From Cryptomeria japonica (lineage: Eukaryota; Streptophyta; Pinopsida; Cupressales; Cupressaceae): DNA of 64,000 nucleotides. This document shows, one piece after another, positions 1 to 10,768 of this stretch; the first letter of the stretch is position 1; each line of letters opens with the position of its first letter. Made by a program: the position numbers and the translations under genes. Where the stretch lies: positions 192,228,270-192,292,269 of the forward strand of contig NC_081415.1 in the NCBI RefSeq assembly GCF_030272615.1. Reading direction: 5' to 3'. Below the pieces are notes generated by a model. The model was not told the DNA's origin. It did no database searches and saw only the letters and a list, made by a program, of their open reading frames with translations.

Positions 1-432
1 ACATGGGTGGTGGTGAGATGAGGAGTGCAAATAGAGATCAATGTGGGTAGCTTTACGATGAACCTGACGACCAAGGGATCCATCAGGTTTTTTGATGAGA
101 AAGACATCCAAGAAGGGAAGTTGATTCTTAGATTCTAGTTATTTGCTGAAAGAAATACACAGAGTTATGTCGTTGAGATGAGCATGAAATTATTCCAACT
201 TCTGAAGACCATGGGGCCAATAGATATTGGTGTCATCCATATAAAGCTTCCACCATTTAGGTTGGAGAGGGAAAATAATATAGGGTAATCTCTTCAAAAT
301 AATCCATGTACGAATTTGCAATGATGGGCCAAAGGGGGGAACCCATGACAACACCATCGACTTGCTCATAGATGATCCCTTGAAAGGAGAAGAAGGTGGA
401 CCTAAGGTATAATTCCACCAGAGAAGAAGGTT
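1..432 (-). pseudogene. Penelope-like element reverse transcriptase fragment
   Basis: The minus strand reads as the C-terminal half of a Penelope-like (PLE) reverse transcriptase. From high to low coordinate it shows YEQVDGVVMGSPLWPIIAN (about 372-315), a LYMDD catalytic box (about 248-233), LPFLDVFL (about 123-100) and RKATHIDLYLHSSSHHHP (about 58-4). The order MGSP, YxDD, LPFLD, RKxTHxxxYLHxxSxHHP is the PLE RT signature and is unlike LTR or LINE reverse transcriptases. It is a pseudogene: there are in-frame stops and a frameshift between the MGSP and MDD segments. It is cut at the window edge, so any C-terminal GIY-YIG nuclease would lie outside. PLEs in conifers are known as Dryads. The N-terminal half is missing and replaced by LTR-like sequence from about 433. 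Confidence 0.8.
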
Positions 433-1671
433 AGTTTAAAATCAAGTAACATGAAAAATCAAACAAAAGCATAAACTAAACTCCTTATACCTTGCAAGTG
501 AGGGTTCTCTCTTGTTCCTCCGATTTGGACTATTGTTGAAGCCAAAAATGCACCCCTCCTTGACTTGTTTGGATTGGTCCAGTTTTGGGATGTGGGTTGC
601 TCTCCAAAATGCACAAAAAGGGTGATGGTTATGGAAGATGGATGATGGATATTGAATGGATGCTATGAAAATAAGGATTGGATGCCTAAATTGGCTATAA
701 TGAAGATGCTAGAGGGATGATTCTAAGCACAAATGAGCAGCATGAGATTACTTGATTTTGAGATGGAAAATGAATTGGAGGAGACCCTAATTTATAGGTT
801 TGAGAGAGGATGAATGGATGGTCAAGGTTGAAGATGAATCAAGGGTGGAGATTGAAGGAGAGGGAGCATATGGATTGAGAGGACATGAGGTGACAAGTGA
901 AGAGACCAAGAGATTTTCCATAAAGGCATTTATTGTCTCCACACTCCACAATGTACATGGGGAAGATATCCCCAAGTACGTTGGGGAAATAAAAAGCAAT
1001 TAAAAATTCCTTGGGGGATGGATGAGGAATAAAAAATTCCTAAATAATGAAATGCATGGGGAAAGGGAATGATAAAAGGAATTTAAAATTCCTTGGGAAA
1101 GTGAGAGGCATGGGAGAGTTTGAGATTTTGAAATCCTTGAAATGACCCAATTGGGTGCATTTAAGGTGGAAGGTGAGGAGGGGAGAAGTGGATTTAGCCA
1201 TTTATGACTATGAGTTGACTTGGTGGCTAATCATGCGGGGATTAGCCACTAGAAAATGATTAAGAGAGTGATTAGGTGAGATAATGAAGAACAAGTGATA
1301 TTTTTAGGAGGATTTGAAAAGAGGAGAGAGAATGAGTGGGGGAATTTAAAATTGTAGAATAATGTTAAGCATGATTATGAAAGATTCTAGAAGAATTAAT
1401 TAAGGTAATGGAGGATTTAGAAAAGTGATTTGTAGGAATCACTTGATTTAGATTAATTAAGGAAAATTTAAAAAGAAATAAATAATTAGATAACCTTAGA
1501 AGAATACAGAATAAATGATTTATTAAATAAATCAATTATCTAGACTATAGTGACATGATTAAATTTAATTAATACTGAGAAGAATAAAGGCTAGCATAAT
1601 TAAACAAATCAATTATGTAGAAAGGATAAAATTAATTAAATATTTAATTTAATTAATTTTGGACATCTACA
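433..1671 (-). repeat. LTR-like fragment, minus orientation
   Basis: Read on the minus strand, this begins TGTAGATGTCC at 1671. It has an AT-rich first 300 bases full of ATTAATTAA-type blocks, then a leader-like region. The layout resembles the LTR of element E but is not the same family. A TATA-like CCTATAAATTAG lies near 790-802. The distal boundary is uncertain because no CA end or target duplication was found where it meets the Penelope fragment near 433. Two short overlapping ORFs at 787-1003 show no recognisable domain and are not called as genes. Confidence 0.4.
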
Positions 1672-2031
1672 TGCGTGTAGTTCCATTACCTTTGGGGGAT
1701 GGGGTCAATTCAAAAAAATCACACTTTATACATATGATTTATTTGGTGCATATATTACTGACCCCAAATAGTGGATCGATTATGTTTTCTTTCATGTGTT
1801 GTTATTTTCACCTTTGATTTGTCTATGTTTTGGGGAATTTCATTGATTATGACATGCTTGTCTTTTGGATGCATGCAGGCTACCTTAAAGAAACATTTCT
1901 TGTTAAGGCGTAAGAAATTTTTAATGTGGGGGTATACACTCTGCTATATGTTACATTTTGTGCACACACCACAAAGTTTGTTTTGTACACTTTAACTACT
2001 AATAATGATATGTTTGGTGTAGTGTCCCTCC
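1672..2031. other. retroelement-derived spacer, no gene seen
   Basis: AT-rich sequence with no convincing coding frame. A segment at about 1965-1990 (tgtgcacacaccacaaa) resembles the sequence just inside the LTR-X copy at 31801, which suggests the interior 3' end of an old LTR-X element. Confidence 0.3.
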
Positions 2032-2372
2032 TAGACTCACATTTTGATTTATGCTTTGTTAGACTTGTTTAGAGTCATGGCTGATGTTTTGATGATATTT
2101 GATTATTTAGACTCTAGATGCTTATGGATGATGATGGATATTTGATATGACTCATGGTGATTGGATGAATTGTATGACTGATGATACATTTTGGATTGTT
2201 TGATGGATGGACTTACATTAGATGGATTATATGTACTTGATATTCCTATGTGGACTATATAATTTATGATGTTATGATAGTTCTAACCCCTATGTTGTGA
2301 TTATGGTTTCATGCAATGCATTGATGTTGTTATTGTGTGATTGTCTTCATGAAAGGGATGATGCCTTATTGT
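2032..2372 (+). repeat. start of a third, truncated LTR-X copy
   Basis: The segment TAGTGTCCCTCC at 2019-2031 and what follows match the start of LTR-X copy 2 at about 33190 (the same TAGTGTCCCTCC, then TTGATCTATGC-like and GGCTTGTTTAGA-like words in the same order). Similarity fades after about 2372. It is diverged and truncated, so only the family assignment is offered. Confidence 0.4.
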
Positions 2373-2961
2373 ACCGCTACCAAATGTATATATCAATCTG
2401 ATACCAATTGCAGAAAAGTGTGTAAATGAATTCCACTTACCCGTCGGTTTGACTGCATCATCTCCCCTTTGATATGTAGAAATTTATTCTGACTCCAATT
2501 TGTTGATACCAAGCGTTGAAGCTGATACTGATACCAATTTGATATCACTTGTATATTCTCTAATACCAAATGTATTTTCTCCCCCTATGCAGATAACTCT
2601 CCCTCTTTGCAAGAAACTCTCCTAGTGGTCCAATTGTGATTTGAATTAAGTACAAATTGAATAGACATTGAAAGACCTCACAAACAAGGACTGATGAGCA
2701 CATCTTAAAGTATCAAACATACCGATACAACCATAGACACTTGATCTCCCCCTGTGTTTAGTATATCTGATATGAATTAGAAGATATGGTTGTGAACTCC
2801 CGCTGAACCGCAGATCTCAGGTCTTCATTGCCTGTCAAGTCCTAAATTGGTTCTCCAATCTGTACCTTGTACAGGTAGAACTGAGCATACATGATCTACC
2901 AATGGCCTTCCACTTCCATGATATCTATCACAACTTGTGACATGATCTTACATGACCACAG
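2373..2961. other. degenerate Copia-like noncoding debris
   Basis: No gene seen. The stretch holds CTCCCCCTGTG and CTCCCCCTATG tracts (minus-strand polypurine) and a TCTGATACCAATTG word near 2396 like a mutated minus-strand primer binding site. Both are typical of the noncoding ends of the Copia elements in this window. The 122-aa frame at 2891-3259 crosses an element boundary and is fortuitous. Confidence 0.3.
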
Positions 2962-3017
2962 TGTTAGGATAACCAGTGGACAATTGAGAGGGGGGGTGAA
3001 TCAATTGTCAACATATT
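2962..3017 (-). repeat. Copia A left LTR, first piece
   Basis: 56 bases matching the start of the right LTR at 16494-16550 (TAGGATAACCA, TGAATCAATTGTCAACATATT). The LTR then stops because element G has inserted; it continues at 10769. The last five bases, ATATT, are the left copy of G's target duplication. Confidence 0.85.
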
Positions 3018-4575
3018 TGTGTAGGAGAAAAAGTGACACTAAGCAAACATGCCCTAATCTCACTTTCAACCACACACTGTGGAATACGAAAGAGCCTAGA
3101 GGTATCACACAATTGGCTACTTCTTCTTGTGGAAGAGAGAGCCACGGGCTACCTATTAGGATTTCTATTCCTTTATTGCAATTGAAAGATGAAATGATGC
3201 AAGTTCAAGTCCTAATCCCAAAATGCAAGTATGAACTAATAACAAGATCGCAGAATTGAACTTAAACAATGGAAAGTTGTAAACACAAGGACAAGACAAG
3301 AATGCAAACTGCTCCGGAAACTGTTGTTTTGCAAAGCTATCAAAAATGCTGAAAATTGCTGTCTGACAGAGGGACCAGGGCGCCCAGCGCCCCTGTCCTG
3401 GTAGGACCAGGGTGCCCCACGCCCCTGTCCTAGTCTTTTGCTCTGAAATTTGGTGTGTTGTCCCATCTCAGTCTGCTCCTTCCGGATCTATAACTTGCGG
3501 CGTCATCCGAATCCCGAAATCTACACTTATATCTGAAAAGGTGTTTTGGGCAGCTATATAGGGTTTTGCCTTAGTCAAACCCCCGCTTCGATGATTTCCA
3601 CCTCCATGAATAGCCAAATTGTATTGTAAAAGTAATGTGTGTGTGCAAGATTCTAAAATGCAAGTAAGCAAACTAGAGCAACCTAGAACGTAAACCCTAA
3701 TTGCCTGTAAATGATAATGTAAATGCTCCAAATCAAGATGCAAAGTGATCTAAAGCATGAATAAATGATATATTGAAGTTTATGCAAAGACATGAAAACA
3801 ACATGAAATCATACGCAACCCCAAGGGAGGGGTACAAGCCAATCTTCAGTCGGTGATCCCTTATTGCTCTTCAATGCCTTCAAAGCCCTAAATGGATGAA
3901 TGAAATTGATAAATGCTTGATAGATGGATGTTGAATGTTGTTGAAGTCTTCAAAGATCTGCTCTTTCGCTGCATATGAGGTTCCTCAAAACAAAAATTCT
4001 GATCCTTTCAAATGAAGAAAGAGAGCTCTTATATATGAAACCCTAGGTCTTAATTTCAACTTTTGGCTGACCCAAAGATTGAATCTCCCACCAATTTCTT
4101 GGGGTTAAGCTTTATTTTATGATTGGATCGCGCTCCTAAAATTTTGGGAAAAATGTCTGGGACCATGTGCACTCTGGGCGCCATGGTCCTCTCCGGGCGC
4201 CATGGTCCCGACAACTTTTCACCAAATTTTCAGGGCCGTCGGATATGATGATTTTAGAGAGAATCCCGAAGTTACAGGTGATTTCGAGATGTTTTGACCC
4301 CCGAAATCAAGCCTTAAAGTTCAAAATAGGACCTAATTAGGGTTTTTGATTAAATGATGTACTGGAGGAATAAATTGAAAAAGGGCACACTTTAATGAAA
4401 GGGCCCAACTTTATGATGTGGAAGATGATTAAATAGAACCTTAGACCTAATTAATTTAATTAATTAAGTGCTAAAGGGGAAATGCAATGCAAAATACAAA
4501 ATGCGTCAAGGCGGGTGCTAAACTAGGTGTGAAATTGTACCACCCTAGCAAGTGCGTACAATTTACGATGCTACA
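3018..4575 (-). repeat. Element G 3' (left) LTR, full length
   Basis: 1,558 bp, running TGTGTAGG to GCTACA on the plus strand. It holds a GC-rich patch at about 3376-3430 and two tandem GGGCGCCATGGTCC words at about 4177-4206. The minus-strand TATA box is at 4029-4036. The small frames at 3236-3743 lie inside the LTR and have no support as genes. Confidence 0.9.
4029..4036 (-). promoter_or_regulatory. putative TATA box, element G left LTR
   Basis: The minus strand reads CATATATAAGAGCTC, a good plant TATA box in the right part of an LTR to start element RNA. The other LTR has the same word at 10218-10225. Confidence 0.5.
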
Positions 4576-4592
4576 TTTAGCCCCCACTTTAG
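4576..4592 (-). other. Element G polypurine tract
   Basis: The minus strand reads AAAGTGGGGGCTAAA directly against the LTR end. This is the expected plus-strand DNA primer of LTR elements, and it fixes the element's orientation. Confidence 0.75.
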
Positions 4593-6262
4593 CGGTCATA
4601 TGAACACTACGTGCATATGCAAGCTAAAGTACAAAAAAGTTAACATTATTTGAAAAAGGATATATCCATAAGTCTGTCGAATGAAGCCCCCAACGGTATC
4701 TGCAGTACACAGTTAGGAACCGCACCCTACAAAACACACGTTAGATCACAAAATCACCTAATGCTTACTAAGGAAGGTGATGAAAATTCAAGGGTAGCTA
4801 TATGCCCCCCCCCTGTTTTGGCTTGCTAATTTTAGTGGGTTGAAACAGGGTATCATGTTTACCACTTCGAATTGTTAAAGAATATTGATGACAAATGCTC
4901 ACAAGAAGATTTGATATGAGATCAAAAACTAATGGAGAATCATTTGGTAAGAAAGAGGACTAAATCTCAATTCCAACACAACAAAGAGTGTGAGGATTCA
5001 AGAGTTCTCTAACACAAGATGAAGGATGTAAATGGAAACAAAATGCAAAGAGAAGAAAAGAAAGGAAAAAAGCATGAATACAGACATTGGTGATCCATGA
5101 GAAGAATAATGAGAGATAAAACATGGACTTCTCGCCCCTAGATCTTGTCTAGGTGATCCATGGGAAAAGGACATGGAAAACTAGCCCCTAGAGTTTGTCT
5201 AGGTGATCCATGTAAGGGAGGAGAGTGAGAAAGTCTAGCCTTATGCTGCTAGTTCCACTCAACCTTGTGCATGTGTGTGTAAGGGAGGTTAGAAGCACCT
5301 CATAGGAGTCTATGCTCGAGTATGCTACAACCTGTATATGTATAGTACAAAAGCGTGACATCTCGCTCTAAGAGTTTGTGCTCTGGTTCCGAGAATAATC
5401 ACCTTGCATAAAAGAAAAATGGAGACATCTCGCTCTAAGAGTCTGTGCTCTGGTTCCGAGAATGATCCATTGCTCAAAAAGTGTAATGTTTATGTCATAA
5501 GCAAAGTAGAACAAGGATACCTACCTTCATCACAAAAGAAGATACCCCAAAAATGCAACAATGTCATAGATCCAAGCAAGAGAGTTTTGCACTCTTTAAG
5601 CAAGGATAAGATAGTTGAAAAGGGATATCTTGTAGTATGTGTAAAGGAGATCCTTAGAGGAGAAGTGATCTTTGTACAAAAGACACCTATCCCCGAGAGG
5701 AATTGTCTTAGACAAATATAACATCTTCTAGAATAAGACAAAGAAGAGAATAAGAATGCAATACTTCCTTCTTATGCGAGGTGAAAGTGATTCTTAATGA
5801 AGGATGATGCTCTTTTTAACCCAATTGGGAGAGTGAATTCATTATGGATGTATTTTACCAAGTGCAAAAGAGGTTGTAGTCAAGGACTTACACCTCTTGT
5901 AAGAGAGAATCCTTGAACCAACAACAACAAATGCATACAAGGAATAACATCAAATAATAAAGTTCACACCATCCACGAAATAGGAAAAAGTGGATCCTTA
6001 GATAAAAATAAGGAAAGATCATTGCCTCAATGAGAAGGACTTACACAATATTCTAGGGAGAGATTTGGACATAAGCAAAAGAAGAGATATATGAAATCAC
6101 TCTTGTCCCCATAGGAACAAGAGATAACATAGAAAATTAGGCTATTATGTTGCTTCAAAAATATGATTGCACTTGAAATTGTACCATGATGAATGACAAT
6201 GAGCCCCCAGTAAATGAGCTACCAATGTCACATAATGATGAGCAACATAACAACCATTAATG
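4593..6262. other. Element G 3' noncoding region
   Basis: No recognised gene in about 1.7 kb. There are two near-copies of a block with gtctaggtgatccatg (about 5151 and 5201) and a 44-bp direct repeat at 5357-5400 and 5424-5467. The open frames at 5404-5741 overlap on both strands, sit in the repeat and show no domain. Confidence 0.4.
5357..5467. repeat. 44-bp direct repeat, 67-bp period
   Basis: GACATCTCGCTCTAAGAG begins both copies (5357 and 5424) and GGTTCCGAGAATRATC ends both. Two mismatches over 44 bases suggest a recent local duplication in element G's noncoding end. Confidence 0.75.
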
Positions 6263-7690
6263 TTATTTAAAGACATGATAGATTGAATGAGGTATTTGAA
6301 TATGACATACTAAATGCTCAACTATAAGTGAGATCAAAAACATGTATAAAATGATAAAAATTGAAGAAGAAAAGTCACAAGAAATCTTAGAAGAGGGATG
6401 AGTGTAATTTATTAGAGCCTTATCCCTGGGGGAAAGGAATTTATGATGAATAGGAGATAAATATTCATAAGTGGAATTAGAAACTTGAGGGGAGTCATAA
6501 AGAGATTTGTTCATCGCCAAGATTTCCTTATGAGGGGAATGAGAGTTGATAGAAGTAGAAGACGATCTAGTTGAAGTGAGATCATCATCACTACTAAATA
6601 TAGCATTCACATTGAGAGATGGTCTTTTAGATGCTTTGGTGGGCTTAGAAAGATTATATCCAAGTCCAAATTAATATTCATGCATGTTATGTTCTAAAGG
6701 AATTTTAATTCCTTGTTCATTTGTGCCACAACCATTTCCACTATAGCCACTCTTAACCAAAATATGAAAACCATGACCATAACGATTAGCCATTTCAGAA
6801 AGAGAAGGTGGTTTTTCATAAGACAAAGAATCAAATCCTTCAGAATTAGAGGTGTGAGGAGAAGAAGTTTGAGAAGTGGCCACAAAATTATTGCTCATAG
6901 GTTCAGGTAAGACTGATTGATCTCTAGTTTCTTCCTTCTTTTTAACTTTAAGCTCTCTAGGAGGAACCCTATACTCACCTACAAAGGTGGGATTAAAATC
7001 AAGAGATCCCCAATCGTCTTTTGTGAGAACCTTCTCAGGATCAAAAGCCTTTTCATGTGTACATTCCAGTTGAGAAGAATCTTCTTCAGGAACTTCAGGC
7101 TCATCCAAAGAATTTTGATTATCAGAGGATGATGATTTGTCCATAGGTATCTTGTTTAAAGAGTCATCATTAGAAGAGGAAGATTTAGAAGAACTCCCTT
7201 TGGAAGTAGATGTTTGAAAACAAGCCTGAAGATTAGTATCACCTATCAAGGTATATGTCTTATTATTATAAATAAATTTAACTTGTCTATGCAATGTAGA
7301 GGGGACAGCTTGCATACTATGAATCCAAGGTCTCCCTAATAACAAGTTGTATGTTAGATTTCCTGACATAACATGGATAGGAGAAGGCAAAGTAATAGGT
7401 CCCACTGTGATGGGTAAGGTGATAATACCTAATGAAGACTTAGCCACATTATCAAATCCTCGAATGGGATGAGAGTTAGGCTCAATAAGGGATGTATCCA
7501 CATTCATCTTATGCAATAGATTAATGCTACACAGATTAAGGCCAGAGCCATTATCTACCAGTGTTCATCTTATAGCAGTGTCATTTATGATAACCACAAT
7601 CATCAAGGGATCATATTGATGTTGAATTTCACTAGTAGGCAATTCATCTTGAGTAAACACAATTTGAGCTTTGGATTCATCACAAAGTTA
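6263..7690 (-). pseudogene. Gypsy retropepsin with G-patch-like tail (element G)
   Basis: A retroviral-type aspartic protease that would cleave the element's polyprotein. The minus strand shows a DELPTSE lead-in near 7650, the active-site-like VDNGSGLNLC at about 7558-7529, and YNLLLGRPWIHSMQAVPS at about 7356-7303, typical of plant Gypsy proteases. A Ser/Asp/Glu-rich linker follows. Then GHGFHILVKSGYSGNGCG and NEQGIKIPLE (about 6780-6690) match the G-patch consensus, followed after a TAA (6671-6673) by FGLGYNLSKP in the same frame. The frame continues to about 6263. There is an in-frame TGA just before the active site, and a frameshift near 7684 separates this from the upstream ORF. No RT follows. 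The D-N-G-S active site departs from the usual D-T/S-G, so activity is doubtful. Confidence 0.7.
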
Positions 7691-9441
7691 ACCAAAGACA
7701 CTATATTACTAGATGTATTAGGTGGAGGAACATTCAAATCTTTCAAGGCATCTTGTAACATTCCATGATGAACGGAAGAAGTTTGGATCAAATCCCAAAG
7801 GGATATCTTAGCAGGGGTAGCTTTAAGTTGTTCTATGAGATCATAGTCCTTACTAAGCATTTGTGAAATACGAGGAGCTTGAGGAAGAATAGGTTGGGAA
7901 GGAGGAAGTGAAGTTGGGCTAACTGGAGGAGGATTAGGTTGCCTATTGTTTCTTGTGTTATAGGTATGAGCAACCGCATTATAACTCTCTCTAGTTAGTT
8001 GCTTAGCATACTCATAAGGGCTCTTAGTAGAATAACCTCCTTGCACAGTAATAATAGGTTTCTTAGGAGTGCAAAAAGAATCATTAGCATAACCACCTTG
8101 AACCACTAAGATAGGCTTATTTAAAGGTTGAGAATTTTGAGAAGGACAAGCACCTTGGATAGTGAAGAGGGGTTTGTTAGATGTCTCATTCACATGTATC
8201 AAATTGATTGAGGATGGTTTAGAGGAATGAACAAAAGTGTTGGAAGAATTATTGATAGTCTTCTCTTGCACTAAAATCTTATCACAGATTAAATCAATTT
8301 TAGGAGAGAGACAAGGGGTAGGCATTGATGTTCTAGTAGGGAAAGTAATACTAGGAAAGGTCATATCATCCTCTATCATCAAAGGATCTACATGGGGAAT
8401 AAACTCTCTAGGAGAAGGATCAACATTGCTCTCTAAAGTCTCACTTTTGAGAGGGAGATCTTTGAAAGAGATGTTAACCATCTTGCTTTGAACTAGGGTT
8501 TCCTCATGAGTAGAACCAAGTTGAGGAGAGGGAGATGCTTTATTTTTAGAGGGAGAATAATTGAGATTCAAGGAAGGTGAGAAATTATCAAGGGAGAGAG
8601 AATAATCTACACCTTCTTCTAATGGTTCATCCCAAATAGTGAAGTGGTTGAAAGGAATGTTTGAAGTATTGTTAATTTCGGGAGAGGAGATAACATTGTT
8701 TATTAATTCCTCATCCTTAGGAGGGAGAGCATCAATAGATGTGTTAAACTCATCCTCTTTCCTCAAAATATGTTCAATATGATCTTTAGGGGAGAGAGAA
8801 TTAAGGAAATTGCTTATTATTTCATCTTCTTTCTCTAATGGATGCTTATGGGTAAGACAAACTTTAGGAGAAGGGTAAGCATTTATCATTAATTCATCAT
8901 TTCTAGTGGGAATTTTGTTGGAAAAGGAAATGCCATCACTAGGAAATGTAGGGATAATGTCATCTTCTTGCACAAAAGGATCCTCATGAAGGGAGTGTTT
9001 TTTAGGAGGAACATGAACATATTTCTCCAAAGATTCATGCTTAGGAAGGAGATCTTTGAAAGAAGTGTTCATAACCTCTTGTTGCACTAACATGCCCCCA
9101 TTGGAAGGACCAACTTTAGGAGAAAATAAGTCAATGTCCATCAATACCTTTTCACTTAGAGAGGCATCATGTAGGGAAGGTGAAGTAACATTAAGAAAGG
9201 TGTTTATGATATCATTCTCTTCCTCTAGGATAGCTAAATAGGAAGGGCACATTTTAGGAGAGTTGTCAAGATCACTCTTAAAGTCTTCATCCTTAGAGCA
9301 TGGGAGAGTCTCAAAGGGATTGATAGCAAATCTTTTAGGCACTAAAATGTTGTTATAGATGGGGGGAGGTTCTTTAGAAGAAGGAAAAATTGAAACAAGG
9401 GAAGCTAACCCATTATCACGTCTATGAAATGAATGCATCAT
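7603..9441 (-). CDS. Long acidic, repeat-rich pre-protease ORF of element G (612 aa)
   Basis: An open 612-codon frame starting just inside the truncated 5' LTR. Residues 1-480 have no recognised fold. They are rich in Ser, Pro, Asp, Glu and Lys and built from degenerate repeats (blocks like NISFKDLPLKSETLE and NTSFKDLLPKHESLE; EEDEII or QEDDII followed by a Ser/Phe-rich turn). Residues about 530-590 contain YDLIEQLKATPAKISLWDLI, a segment commonly found just before the protease in plant Gypsy polyproteins; element E has the equivalent YNLVEQLGKTPALISILELL. The true frame should run into the protease but shifts near 7684, so the last 30 residues are out of frame. No Gag core or zinc knuckle is visible. 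Function unknown. Confidence 0.6.
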   Translation of the reverse strand: MMHSFHRRDNGLASLVSIFPSSKEPPPIYNNILVPKRFAINPFETLPCSKDEDFKSDLDNSPKMCPSYLAILEEENDIINTFLNVTSPSLHDASLSEKVLMDIDLFSPKVGPSNGGMLVQQEVMNTSFKDLLPKHESLEKYVHVPPKKHSLHEDPFVQEDDIIPTFPSDGISFSNKIPTRNDELMINAYPSPKVCLTHKHPLEKEDEIISNFLNSLSPKDHIEHILRKEDEFNTSIDALPPKDEELINNVISSPEINNTSNIPFNHFTIWDEPLEEGVDYSLSLDNFSPSLNLNYSPSKNKASPSPQLGSTHEETLVQSKMVNISFKDLPLKSETLESNVDPSPREFIPHVDPLMIEDDMTFPSITFPTRTSMPTPCLSPKIDLICDKILVQEKTINNSSNTFVHSSKPSSINLIHVNETSNKPLFTIQGACPSQNSQPLNKPILVVQGGYANDSFCTPKKPIITVQGGYSTKSPYEYAKQLTRESYNAVAHTYNTRNNRQPNPPPVSPTSLPPSQPILPQAPRISQMLSKDYDLIEQLKATPAKISLWDLIQTSSVHHGMLQDALKDLNVPPPNTSSNIVSLVNFVMNPKLKLCLLKMNCLLVKFNINMIP

Positions 9442-9598
9442 GACAACAATTTTCCTTTTTCAAATGATAACACATGCAAAATAGAAGAAAATGTTTAATT
9501 TTAACCAATGCAAGCACTTAGAATGTAGATTTAGAAAATGAAATTTATGATTCAAATGAGTTCTTAAATCAGATTTGAAATTATTGATCCCAATTAAG
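9442..9598 (-). other. Element G leader remnant
   Basis: 157 bases between the ORF start and the truncated 5' LTR. No primer binding site was found, and the sequence joins the LTR at the position equivalent to 3418 of the other LTR. The inner part of the 5' LTR and the primer site appear deleted. Confidence 0.45.
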
Positions 9599-10763
9599 CC
9601 CCACACCCCTGTCCTGGTCTTTTCCTCTGAAATTTGGTGTGTTGTCCCGTCTCAGTCTGCTCCTTCCGGATCTGTAACTTGCGGCGTCGTCCGAATCCTG
9701 AAATCTGCACTTATATCTGAAAAGGTGTTTTGGGCAGCTATATAGGGTTTTGCCTTAGTCAAACCCCCGCTTCAGTGATTTCCACCTCCATAAATAGCCA
9801 AGTTGTATTGTAAAAGTAATGTGTGTGCAGACCTTGTGTGTGTGCAAGATCCTAAAATGCAAGTAAGCAAACTAGAGAAACCTAGAAAGTAAACCCTAAT
9901 TGCCTGTAAATGATAATGTAAATGTTCCAAATCAAGATGCAAAGTGATCTAAAGCATGAATAAATGATATATTGAAGTTTACGCAAAGACATGAAATCAT
10001 ACCCAACCCCAAGGGAGGGGTACAAGCCAATCTTCAGTCGGTGATCCCTTATTGCTCTTTAATGCCTTCAAAGCCCTAAATGGATGAATGAAATTGATAA
10101 ATGCTTGATAGATGGATGTTGAATGTTGTTGAAGTCTTCAAAGATCTTCTCTTTCGCTGCATATGAGGTTCCTCAAAACAAAAATTCCGATCCTTTCAAA
10201 TGAAGAAAGAGAGCTCTTATATATGAAACCCTAGGTCTTAATTTCAACTTTTGGCTGACCCAAAGATTTAATCTCCCACCAATTTCTTTGGGTTAAGCTT
10301 TATTTTATGATTGGATCGCGCTCCTAAAATTTTGGGAAAAATGTCCGGGACCATGTGCACTCTGGGCGCCATGGTCCTCTCCGGGCGCCATGGTCCCGAC
10401 AACTTTTCACCAAATTTTCAGGGCCATCGGATATGATGATTTTAGAGAGAATCCCGAAGTTACAGGTGATTTCGACATGTTTTGACCCCCGAAATCAAGC
10501 CTTAAAGTTCAAAATAGGACCTAATTAGGGTTTTTGATTAAATGATGTACTGGAGGAATAAATTGAAAAAGGGCACACTTTAATGAAAGGGCCCAACTTT
10601 ATGATGTGGAAGATGATGAAATAGAACCTTAGACCTAATTAATTTAATTAATTAAGTGCTAAAGGGGAAATGCAATGCAAAATACAAAATGCGCCAAGGC
10701 GGGTGCTAAACTAGGTGTGAAATTGTACCACCCTAGCAAGTGCGTACAATTTACGACGCTACA
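9599..10763 (-). repeat. Element G 5' (right) LTR, inner end truncated
   Basis: Matches 3418-4575 almost base for base (roughly 26 substitutions plus small indels by eye) but lacks the equivalent of 3018-3417. It ends GACGCTACA, followed by the ATATT duplication. Confidence 0.88.
10218..10225 (-). promoter_or_regulatory. putative TATA box, element G 5' LTR
   Basis: Same minus-strand CATATATAAGAGCTC as in the left LTR. This copy would have driven element transcription. Confidence 0.5.
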
Positions 10764-10768
10764 ATATT

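Larger units (their letters stand above)
3018..10763 (-). mobile_element. Element G: non-autonomous Ty3/Gypsy LTR element (Tat/Ogre-like)
   Basis: The 7,746-bp element is flanked by a perfect 5-bp target duplication ATATT (3013-3017 and 10764-10768). Removing it restores continuity of the Copia A LTR, which fixes both ends. LTR ends are TG...CA. A purine tract next to the left LTR shows the element runs on the minus strand. It encodes a long acidic ORF, a retropepsin and a G-patch-like segment. No RT, RNase H, integrase or zinc-knuckle Gag was found, so it must have depended on another element. The 5' LTR lacks about 400 bp on its inner side, and no primer site was found. Shared LTR parts differ by roughly 2-2.5% (hand count), so the insertion is fairly young. 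Confidence 0.88.

Noticed and set aside
2891-3259. 122-aa plus-strand frame
   Set aside because: It runs across the Copia A LTR/element G insertion boundary and has no domain.
5404-5741. 105-aa and 83-aa frames on opposite strands
   Set aside because: They overlap each other, sit in a local direct repeat and show no recognisable motif.
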